Assembly: GCA_024229935.1 (NCBI GenBank)
Contig: JAAERX010000051.1
Location: 124,001 to 188,000 of the forward strand
Source of the DNA: Gammaproteobacteria bacterium
GTDB lineage: Bacteria; Pseudomonadota; Gammaproteobacteria; Steroidobacterales; GCA-2729495
Reading direction: 5' to 3'
DNA: 64,000 nucleotides
The notes under the pieces were generated by a model that saw nothing but the letters and a program-made list of their open reading frames with translations, was not told where the DNA came from and ran no database searches. Of the stretch, positions 27,870 through 35,307 are shown piece by piece (positions within the stretch are counted from its first letter, which is position 1; every line of letters starts with the position of its first letter). The position numbers were made by a program, and so were the translations under genes.

Positions 27870-28604
27870 ATGAGTGAATGCATTATTTACGGTATCAATA
27901 CGGTACGCCAGATCCTGAATAAATCACCCGGACGGTTGTTGCGTGTTTATTTGCAAAAGGGGATGGGGGCGGAGCGATTTGGCAGATTGGGTGAAGAATT
28001 ACGTAATCAGGCAGTTGTGGTTGAGAAGCGCTCGGCTGCTGAATTGCAGTCTCTGACAGGTACGGCTAAGCATCAGGGAGTTGCTGCAGCAGTTATTCGT
28101 AGTGCTCCTATGGATGAGGGTGCTGCATTGGATTATCTGGCTAATATAGCCAACCCACTTATTCTGATACTCGATAGCATCGAAGACCCACGTAACTATG
28201 GTGCATGTCTGCGAACGGCTGAAGGTGCCGGAGCTGATTTGGTGGTTAGTGGGCGCAGCCGGGGGGTCGATATTACGCCGGTGGTGACTAAGGTGGCTTC
28301 CGGTGCAGCAGAGACTCAGCCAATTGCCCGGGTGGCAAATCTGGCCAGGTTCCTAAAAGCGCTTCAGGATATGAATATTTGCATCATAGGTGCGGATGAA
28401 GGCGGTTCTGCCACGGTCTTTGAGGGTGACCTCAGTGGGCCACTCGCTGTTGTTATGGGGGCTGAGGGCCAGGGCCTCAGGCGGCTTACCCGGGAACGCT
28501 GTGATGCATTGGTTAGGCTACCCATGCACGGCGGTGTTGAGAGCCTTAATGTATCTGTGGCTGCGGGTATCTGTCTCTATGAAGCAGTGAGGCAGAGAGG
28601 TTGA
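27870..28604 (+). CDS. rlmB: 23S rRNA (guanosine-2'-O-)-methyltransferase RlmB
   Basis: SPOUT-class enzyme that methylates the 2'-O of G2251 in the peptidyl-transferase P-loop. N-terminal substrate domain starts with YGINTVRQIL; the knotted catalytic domain has LDSIEDPRNYGACLRTAEGAG, VMGAEGQGLRRLTRERCD and MHGGVESLNVSVAAGI, the three SpoU motifs. 244 residues, the E. coli length. Co-transcribed with rnr. Confidence 0.96.
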   Translation: MSECIIYGINTVRQILNKSPGRLLRVYLQKGMGAERFGRLGEELRNQAVVVEKRSAAELQSLTGTAKHQGVAAAVIRSAPMDEGAALDYLANIANPLILILDSIEDPRNYGACLRTAEGAGADLVVSGRSRGVDITPVVTKVASGAAETQPIARVANLARFLKALQDMNICIIGADEGGSATVFEGDLSGPLAVVMGAEGQGLRRLTRERCDALVRLPMHGGVESLNVSVAAGICLYEAVRQRG

Positions 28605-28643
28605 TCTATACTATTGAAATATATGAATTAATTAAAATTTATT

Positions 28644-28717
28644 TGGGGTCAGTCCGCAAATAGTTTTGTCAGTTTACGATACCTGAGATCGGCTTTAAAT
28701 TAGGGGGGTTGACCCCA
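28644..28717. repeat. Small inverted-repeat element (MITE/REP-like) upstream of rpsF
   Basis: TGGGGTCAGTCC at the left and GGGTTGACCCCA at the right form imperfect inverted ends (TGGGGTCA then CC shared) around about 50 bases. TGGGGTCAG ends of this kind are known from short elements mobilised by Y1 (IS200/REP-type) transposases. No transposase is present. It lies in the 233-base gap between rlmB and rpsF. Confidence 0.5.
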
Positions 28718-28837
28718 TTGTCTCTTCGCTTGCGCCTGCTCCCTCCCTCCGGTACGATGCGCAGCCCCGTTGGCCTCGGCCGCGGGACTCCTTGCCACAC
28801 TGCAATGTCAGGTGGCATTAATCCTTGAGGAGCTACA

Positions 28838-29365
28838 ATGAGACATTATGAAGTGGTATTTCTGATCCACCCGGATCAGAGTGAGCAGGTTCCAGCAATG
28901 GTAGAACGTTACCAGGGCATGGTAACTGCAAGTGGTGGCCAGGTTCACCGCTTTGAAGACTGGGGACGCCGTCAGCTGTCCCATATTATTAATAAAGTTC
29001 ATAAAGCACATTACGTACTCATGAATATAGAGTGCGAACAGGTTGTGCTTGATGAATTACTCAATGCATTTAAATTCAATGATGCAGTACTGCGGCACCT
29101 GGTGATTCGTCGTGATGAGGCAATTACTGAGGTTACTCCGCTGATTAAGACAGAAGACCCTGAGCCAGAAGTGCGTGCTGAGACGCCGTCGAAAGAGAGT
29201 CAAACTGAAGATGAGCAACTTGCAGAGTCAGTGAGTGCAGAAGATGCACCTGTTGTCGAAACTGCGCCTGCAGATGAAGTAAGTGCTGCAGAGGCACCTG
29301 CAGAGGAAGCAGCTAATGAAGCCGCACCTGCTGAAGATGCAAAGCCACGTGAAGCAACTGGTTAA
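28838..29365 (+). CDS. rpsF: 30S ribosomal protein S6 with long acidic tail
   Basis: Binds 16S rRNA with S18 in the central domain. The core (about 1-100) shows [43 protein letters not shown] and [12 protein letters not shown]. After it comes a 70-residue Glu/Ala/Pro-rich low-complexity tail, making 175 residues against about 130 in E. coli. E. coli S6 receives extra glutamates from RimK; here a glutamate-rich tail is encoded. GAGGAG precedes the ATG. First gene of the rpsF-rpsR-rplI block. Confidence 0.96.
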   Translation: MRHYEVVFLIHPDQSEQVPAMVERYQGMVTASGGQVHRFEDWGRRQLSHIINKVHKAHYVLMNIECEQVVLDELLNAFKFNDAVLRHLVIRRDEAITEVTPLIKTEDPEPEVRAETPSKESQTEDEQLAESVSAEDAPVVETAPADEVSAAEAPAEEAANEAAPAEDAKPREATG

Positions 29366-29416
29366 CCAGTTAACTTTGCAGATATTTATTAACTATAGAA
29401 TTCAGAGATAAATCTA

Positions 29417-29638
29417 ATGAGCAGATTTTTCAGACGTCGCCGGTATTGCCGGTTTACTGCAGAAGGTGTTAAGGAGATTGATTACAAAGATCTAGACACC
29501 CTGCGCAATTATATTACTGAAACGGGCAAGATTGTGCCGAGCCGGATTACCGGAACCAAAGCCAACTATCAGCGTCAGCTGGCGACAGCAATTAAGCGTG
29601 CACGCTTTTTGGCATTGCTGCCTTATACTGATAAATAG
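29417..29638 (+). CDS. rpsR: 30S ribosomal protein S18
   Basis: Small-subunit protein that pairs with S6. 73 residues with [28 protein letters not shown] and [19 protein letters not shown], close to the family consensus. Lies 51 bases after rpsF. Confidence 0.97.
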   Translation: MSRFFRRRRYCRFTAEGVKEIDYKDLDTLRNYITETGKIVPSRITGTKANYQRQLATAIKRARFLALLPYTDK

Positions 29639-29672
29639 TAAGCCTTATCAGGGAGCATAACGCACATAGCCT

Positions 29673-30545
29673 GTGAATTTTTTTGCTACATGGCTGGCAG
29701 CACAACGTATCCGGCGAGTAGTCTTAATTGCTGCTTTGTTTCCGTTGCCGGTTCTGGGAATGATTAGTGCCGCCATTGTAGTCATGGTGGCACAGGTCAG
29801 GGGGCTGCGTGAAACACTGCTGGACTGTGTGTTGGCACTGGTTTTACTTGCAGGTATAGCCTGGTTTGCAAATATGGAAGCGCCTGTCTTGCTTGGCAGT
29901 GCTGCCATTAGCTGGTTGTTATGGGTGGTGCTGGGCACAATTGTTGTCCGTACCGGTTCATTAGCGCTTGCGGTGCAAAGTGCCGTCATTATTGCACTGG
30001 CAGGCTTAGTGGTATTTAACCTGGTCATTGGTGACCCGGTTGCCTACTGGGGTCAGGTACTGGAAGTGCTGTATGCGGACCTGGCCCAGCAGGGGTTTGA
30101 GATAACAGCAGATATTGAGCAGCAGGCACAGCTGATGAGTGGCATAGTGATTGCCGGTAGCCTGACTGGTGGCATGATTGCTTTGTTACTTGGCAGTGCC
30201 TGGGCCAGTCACTTGTCTAATGGTAACTATGCACAGCAATTTGTGGAGCTACGGCTGGGTTATGTCATAGGTGGTCTTGCTGCACTGGCCGGTATAGCAG
30301 GATTGTTTGGGTTTGGTTTGGACGGTACTTTACTAATATTTGGTGCGGCATTTGTGTTCCACGGGATTGCCGTGGTGGCTTGGTGGTCCAGATATCGTAA
30401 TTGGCCCGGAGGCTGGTGGATAGGGCTGTGTATACTGCCTATTCTGCTTCCGGATTTTTCAATTTTTATTCTCGCATTGTTATCAATGCTGGGGTTTGTT
30501 GATAATTGGTACGGCCTGCGTCGTGCTCCTGCTATGAAGGGATAG
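29673..30545 (+). CDS. DUF2232/YybS-like polytopic membrane protein
   Basis: A 290-residue membrane protein with about eight hydrophobic helices and little else; resembles the DUF2232 membrane proteins found between rpsR and rplI in Pseudomonas and relatives. No catalytic motif visible and function unknown. The start is GTG 29673. The next gene, rplI, follows 67 bases downstream, so it is part of the ribosomal operon. Confidence 0.75.
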   Translation: MNFFATWLAAQRIRRVVLIAALFPLPVLGMISAAIVVMVAQVRGLRETLLDCVLALVLLAGIAWFANMEAPVLLGSAAISWLLWVVLGTIVVRTGSLALAVQSAVIIALAGLVVFNLVIGDPVAYWGQVLEVLYADLAQQGFEITADIEQQAQLMSGIVIAGSLTGGMIALLLGSAWASHLSNGNYAQQFVELRLGYVIGGLAALAGIAGLFGFGLDGTLLIFGAAFVFHGIAVVAWWSRYRNWPGGWWIGLCILPILLPDFSIFILALLSMLGFVDNWYGLRRAPAMKG

Positions 30546-30612
30546 GAGCCTGACCCGGGTGGTTGTGGTTTAATAAGCGAACCGGCAAGGGCCGGTTGTA
30601 AGGAGAAATACA

Positions 30613-31116
30613 ATGGAAGTCATACTGCTCGAAAAGGTTGAGAACCTGGGCAATATAGGCGAAAAGGTCAGCGTTAAAGCAGGCTATGGACGTAATTTTT
30701 TGTTGCCACAAGGCAAGGCTACTGTTGCCACAGCTGAGAACCTTGCAATTTTTGAAGCCCGACGTGCGGAGCTAGAGGCCAAGCAGGCAGAAGAAATTGC
30801 CACTGCAAAAGGCAGAGCTAAGAAGCTTGAAGGTATAGAGCTGTCTGTTACTGCTAAATCCGGTGTTGAAGGAAAATTATTTGGTTCACTTGGCACAATT
30901 GATATTGCTGAAGCTGCAGCGGCTGCAGGCCATGAGATTGAGCGTAGTGAAGTTAGGCTTCCTGATGGTCCATTAAAGGCAGTGGGTGTATATGATATTG
31001 AAATTCATCTGCAGGCTGATTTGAATGTATTCATCAAGGTTCATGTTGTTGGTGATCAGGATGTTGATCCAATGGCTGAGCCTGAAGCTGAGAGCGAAGA
31101 AAAGCCAGCTGAGTAG
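30613..31116 (+). CDS. rplI: 50S ribosomal protein L9
   Basis: Two-domain L1-stalk-base protein. N-terminal domain MEVILLEKVENLGNIGEKVSVKAGYGRNFLLP, a long connecting helix, and a C-terminal RNA-binding domain. 167 residues, with an acidic extension (AEPEAESEEKPAE) beyond the usual 149. AAGGAG precedes the ATG. Confidence 0.97.
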   Translation: MEVILLEKVENLGNIGEKVSVKAGYGRNFLLPQGKATVATAENLAIFEARRAELEAKQAEEIATAKGRAKKLEGIELSVTAKSGVEGKLFGSLGTIDIAEAAAAAGHEIERSEVRLPDGPLKAVGVYDIEIHLQADLNVFIKVHVVGDQDVDPMAEPEAESEEKPAE

Positions 31117-31176
31117 TAAAGGTAATCGCTTTACGTAACAGGCCTTAATAAAGGTCAGGGGACAAGCCGGAGATTA

Positions 31177-32592
31177 ATGGTTCAGTCGGTCAGAAATGTG
31201 GACGGTGAGATGTCACTGACCGAACAGGTCAATACGCCGCCGTCTGCAATAGAGGCGGAACGACAATTGCTTGGCGGGCTGATGCTGGATAGTCATTCCT
31301 GGGAGCATATTGCCGGCAAGGTTAGTGAAGAAGATTTCTATCGATCGGACCATCGATTAGTTTTTGGTGCTATTAAAGTGCTGGCTGATAAAAATCAGCC
31401 CTGTGATGCGGTTACTTTATCTGAGCACCTCAATAGTCACGGCACACTCGCTGAAGCGGGCGGTCTTGGTTACCTTGGCTCACTGACTAAGGATTCCCCC
31501 AGTGCCGCCAATGTGGTTTCTTACGCTAATATTATCCGTGAACGTGCTTTGATGCGTGAATTGATTGAAGTTAGCAGTGATATTGCTGGCAGTGCATTCC
31601 ATCCGGAAGGCCGGTCAGGCAAGGAACTTGTTGATGAGGCAGAACAGCGTATCTTTCAGATAGCTGAAAAGGGTGCCCGGGGAAAATCTGGTTTTGCAGC
31701 ACTGCAAGAATACTGTGGTCCGTTAATGGATGAACTGGATAAGCGTCACCGTCAGGGTGAGGAAGTTACCGGTTTATCTACAGGCTACAAGAAATTTGAT
31801 GGTATTACTCAGGGTCTGCATGGCGGTGATATGATTATTGTGGCCGGCCGGCCATCTATGGGTAAAACAACACTGGCGCTTAATATTGCTGAAAATGCTG
31901 CCTTTAATCCTGCTCAGCCTATACCTGTGGCTGTATTTAGTATGGAAATGGGCGCAGAGCAACTTGCGTTACGGTTTGTTTCTTCACTTGGACAGGTCAG
32001 CCAGGGGCATTTGCGAAATGGTCGATTCTCCGATGCTGAGTGGCCAAATATCTCCTCAGCCATACAGCAGATGTCACAAGCGCCTTTGTTTATAGATGAT
32101 ACACCTGCCCTGACGCCGACTGATATACGTGCTCGTGCCAGGCGGCTAAAGCGGCAGCATAATATAGGCCTGATTGTGATCGATTACCTGCAGCTTATGC
32201 AGACAGGTCGCTCTACTGAAAACCGGGCAACTGAAATTTCTGAAATATCCCGGTCACTTAAGGCACTGGCCAGAGAATTAGAGGTGCCGGTGATTGTTTT
32301 GTCACAGTTAAATCGTAGTGTTGAACAGCGACCGGATAAAAAACCAGTGATGTCTGACCTGCGTGAGTCCGGTGCTATTGAACAGGATGCTGATCTTATT
32401 CTCTTCATATATAGAGATGAGGTGTATAACGATGAGAGTGCTCGCAAGGGCCAGGCAGATATTAGTATTGCCAAACATCGTAATGGTGAAATTGGCTCCT
32501 TTATCCTGACGTTTCGTGGGCAATACTCGCGCTTTGAAAATTATGCACCGGAATTTAATGTTGATGTGCCGCCAAATGGGGGCTTTGCGTGA
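31177..32592 (+). CDS. dnaB: Replicative DNA helicase DnaB
   Basis: Hexameric 5'-3' helicase of the replication fork. N-terminal DnaG-interacting domain (about 20-120), linker, and RecA-like motor with AGRPSMGKTTLALN (Walker A), VIDYLQLM (Walker B), SQLNRSVEQRPDKKP and the arginine-finger region RESGAIEQDADLILFIYR. 471 residues, no intein. ATG 31210 (MSLTEQ) is an alternative start. alr starts inside its stop codon. Confidence 0.96.
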   Translation: MVQSVRNVDGEMSLTEQVNTPPSAIEAERQLLGGLMLDSHSWEHIAGKVSEEDFYRSDHRLVFGAIKVLADKNQPCDAVTLSEHLNSHGTLAEAGGLGYLGSLTKDSPSAANVVSYANIIRERALMRELIEVSSDIAGSAFHPEGRSGKELVDEAEQRIFQIAEKGARGKSGFAALQEYCGPLMDELDKRHRQGEEVTGLSTGYKKFDGITQGLHGGDMIIVAGRPSMGKTTLALNIAENAAFNPAQPIPVAVFSMEMGAEQLALRFVSSLGQVSQGHLRNGRFSDAEWPNISSAIQQMSQAPLFIDDTPALTPTDIRARARRLKRQHNIGLIVIDYLQLMQTGRSTENRATEISEISRSLKALARELEVPVIVLSQLNRSVEQRPDKKPVMSDLRESGAIEQDADLILFIYRDEVYNDESARKGQADISIAKHRNGEIGSFILTFRGQYSRFENYAPEFNVDVPPNGGFA

Positions 32593-33731
32593 TAGAAACT
32601 TCGGTTGCGGTTATTCAGCCAGCAGCCATTCGTAATAATCTGCAACGGGTGCGTTCAGCAGCACCCGGCTGTCGCATCATGGCCGTAATTAAAGCTAATG
32701 CCTATGGACATGGTCTGATTGCAGTTGCCCAATTGCTTAAAGATGTGGATGCTCTGGCAGTCGCTCGTGTCTCTGAAGGTATCTACTTGCGTGAGGCAGG
32801 TATAAGCCAGCGTATTGTTGTGCTTGAGGGTTGCAGTCAACTAGTTGAAATTAATGAAGCTATTCAGCACCAACTGGAGATTGTGGTGCATGACCCGGTG
32901 CACTTTTCTATGCTGGAAGCTGTGCAAGCTGAGAATGTTCTGGATGTCTGGCTTAAGCTGGATACGGGAATGGGTCGGTTAGGGTTTCCTGTAATGGACT
33001 ACCAGGACAGTTGGAGCAGGTTAAGTGGAATTTCCTGTGTACGTCCGGTGATACGTTTGATGACTCACCTTGCTTGTGCTGATGACCCGGATAATCCTGC
33101 AACACTTGAACAGTTACGTCAGTTTGGTGGTGCCATTGGCAGTTTTGATGGAGATGTCAGTGTTGCCAATTCAGCTGGGGTTTTGCTCTGGCCTCAGACC
33201 ATGGAAACTTCACCTGAGTTTAATTACAGGGGTGATAACTGGGTACGTCCCGGGCTGGCACTGTTTGGTGTTTCACCCTTTCTTGGTAAGAGTGCTCGTG
33301 ATATGGGTCTTAAATCAGCCATGACCTTTGAGTCACGGCTTATTGCTGTCAAGACAATTAAGCGAGGCGCTGCCGTAGGGTATGGTAGTGAGTGGCGTGC
33401 AAGTCGTGACACAGTAGTTGGAGTTGCAGCTGTTGGTTACGGTGATGGGTATCCGCGCCACCTACAGTCAGGAACGCCCGTGTTGGTGAATGGCCGTCGG
33501 GTTGCACTAATTGGTCGTGTGTCTATGGATATGATCAACCTTGATCTGACAGATGTACCGGTTGCTAATGTGGGTGATAGGGTTGTTTTATGGGGCGGTC
33601 ATCTGCCTATAGAGGAAATAGCCACACGAGCGGGCACAATACCCTATGAGCTTATGTGTGGCCTAAGTAGACGCGTTGAATATCGCATGAATGAAGAACC
33701 TGTTACTGATGTCACACCAGTCTCTGGTTAG
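32589..33731 (+). CDS. alr: Alanine racemase
   Basis: PLP enzyme that makes D-alanine for peptidoglycan. PLP lysine in MAVIKANAYGHG, LKLDTGMGRLGF, the catalytic tyrosine segment VGYGDGYPR, and YELMCGLSRRVEY. 380 residues. The GTG start overlaps the dnaB stop (GTGA), giving translational coupling; dnaB-alr is a conserved pair. Ends ten bases before the convergent FHA gene. Confidence 0.96.
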   Translation: MIETSVAVIQPAAIRNNLQRVRSAAPGCRIMAVIKANAYGHGLIAVAQLLKDVDALAVARVSEGIYLREAGISQRIVVLEGCSQLVEINEAIQHQLEIVVHDPVHFSMLEAVQAENVLDVWLKLDTGMGRLGFPVMDYQDSWSRLSGISCVRPVIRLMTHLACADDPDNPATLEQLRQFGGAIGSFDGDVSVANSAGVLLWPQTMETSPEFNYRGDNWVRPGLALFGVSPFLGKSARDMGLKSAMTFESRLIAVKTIKRGAAVGYGSEWRASRDTVVGVAAVGYGDGYPRHLQSGTPVLVNGRRVALIGRVSMDMINLDLTDVPVANVGDRVVLWGGHLPIEEIATRAGTIPYELMCGLSRRVEYRMNEEPVTDVTPVSG

Positions 33732-33741
33732 GATTTTTATT

Positions 33742-34455
33742 TTAGCTGGAAAAAAATCCCATCTTGGTGCCAGTAACTTCAATAACATCATTGTCACCCA
33801 GTTTGAGGGCTTGAGAGCCGAGCGGGGTGCCATTAATTGATGGCAGGCTATTAGCTTTCTTATTTTCTAACATAACAACATAGTAGCCTTTGTTGCGTTT
33901 AGTAATAGCAATTACCTGTGCACCCGGGCTGCCTAAGGTAGTTAATGCCTTATTGAGTTCCACTTCACGTCCTGCAAATTTTCCATTTAGTACCTGTACC
34001 TTGGCATTTTGTACCTGACGATAGCCTGCCTGGTTGCCGCCAGTTTTAATGTTGACTGATGGTGCAGTGGTAGTCTCGCCATGAATAGCCATTGCTGCTT
34101 GTTGTACTGCAGCCAGGGAATCGTCAATAATCATTGTGCGGGCGAATTCGTCATCCTGTTCTTCGGCAACAGTTTCAACAAAACGTAGCTGATGATGCCC
34201 CACGGTTACTGCATCACCATGTTGTAACGCATATTTCTTGACCAGCTTGCCGTTAACGTAGGTGCCGTTTGTGCTGCTCAAATCCTCAAGGAATGAGTCA
34301 TTCAGAATGTTAATAATGAGTGAATGATGTCCGCTCACTGCTGGGTTATCTATGCGTACATCATTATCAGGCAATCGCCCGATTGTGAAGCGTTCCTTGG
34401 TCATATTGAACTCGGCCAGAATTTGACCTCCAAGGCTTAGTATCAATCGTGCCAT
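33742..34455 (-). CDS. Double FHA-domain protein
   Basis: A 237-residue cytoplasmic phosphothreonine-binding protein. The first FHA domain (about 20-95) has IGRLPDNDVRIDNPAVSGHHS and LSSTNGTYVNGKLV, with all key residues. A linker with ARTMIIDD, a possible kinase target threonine, leads to a second, degenerate FHA-like domain (about 150-237: LTTLGSPGAQVIAITKRNKGYYV, SINGTPLG). It follows the PP2C phosphatase by 12 bases and is last in the kinase-phosphatase-FHA operon, so it probably reads out kinase activity. Confidence 0.9.
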   Translation of the reverse strand: MARLILSLGGQILAEFNMTKERFTIGRLPDNDVRIDNPAVSGHHSLIINILNDSFLEDLSSTNGTYVNGKLVKKYALQHGDAVTVGHHQLRFVETVAEEQDDEFARTMIIDDSLAAVQQAAMAIHGETTTAPSVNIKTGGNQAGYRQVQNAKVQVLNGKFAGREVELNKALTTLGSPGAQVIAITKRNKGYYVVMLENKKANSLPSINGTPLGSQALKLGDNDVIEVTGTKMGFFSS

Positions 34456-34467
34456 TCGTGACCTGTC

Positions 34468-35301
34468 CTATGTGTCAATACCAAAAAGTTTCTTGATTTT
34501 CGCCAGTAGGCTAACTTTTGCTGGGAAAGGTTCAAGTGCTTGAGCAATAATTACGGATATATTGTCTTTCCCGCCGTGTTCATTGCTAAGTTGAATGAGC
34601 TGTTGACCTGCCTTTTCAAGGTTAGCACTAAAAGTGCTTACAGTTAAGCGAATGTCCTCATCCTTCACCATGTCTGATAATCCATCTGAGCACAGCATGA
34701 ATATATCACCTTTCTCCACTGGAGCATCTTGTATGTCAACTATTACGTTGGGTTCTACGCCTAGAGCCCTGGTGACATAGTTGCGGTTGGTGGAGCATTC
34801 TGCTTCCTCATGGGAGTAAAAACCACGATCAACCAGTTCTTGTAGCAAGGAGTGGTCCATTGTGATCTGCTCCAGGTGGGTATCTCTTAACCTGTAAAGC
34901 CTTGAGTCACCGACATGTGCAATGGAAATTCGGTCGTTGTAGAACAGGCAGGCCACAATTGTTGTGCCCATGCCTTCACAGCCCGAGTGGCTATGTGCAG
35001 TTTGGTAGATGATTTTATTGGCACGTACGATGGCATCACGTAAGACAATAGTCTGGCGCATGAGGCCTGTATCCGATTCAATTGCTGCCCTGTCTTCAAG
35101 CTCTATCCCAGCGTTGACAAGGTCAAGAATAGTCTTGATTGCAATACTACTGGCAACTTCACCTGCATTGTAGCCACCCATTCCATCCGCAAGCATAAAG
35201 AGGCCAGCCTCACGTAGACTGCCTATGGCATCTTCATTGTGATCTCGCACTCTACCAGTGTCAGTTAATTCCACAGCGCTAATTTTATTGCTTAGATTCA
35301 T
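34468..35301 (-). CDS. PP2C-family serine/threonine phosphatase
   Basis: Metal-dependent phosphatase of 277 residues. Motifs: VRDHNEDAIG, LADGMGGYNAGEVAS, VAHVGDSRLYRL, LCSDGLSDMV and GGKDNISVIIA, which contain the acidic residues that bind the two metals. Related to PppA/Stp-type enzymes. Lies between the CHASE2 kinase and the FHA protein with only 6- and 12-base gaps, so it should reverse the kinase. Confidence 0.95.
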   Translation of the reverse strand: MNLSNKISAVELTDTGRVRDHNEDAIGSLREAGLFMLADGMGGYNAGEVASSIAIKTILDLVNAGIELEDRAAIESDTGLMRQTIVLRDAIVRANKIIYQTAHSHSGCEGMGTTIVACLFYNDRISIAHVGDSRLYRLRDTHLEQITMDHSLLQELVDRGFYSHEEAECSTNRNYVTRALGVEPNVIVDIQDAPVEKGDIFMLCSDGLSDMVKDEDIRLTVSTFSANLEKAGQQLIQLSNEHGGKDNISVIIAQALEPFPAKVSLLAKIKKLFGIDT

Positions 35302-35307
35302 TAGTTA

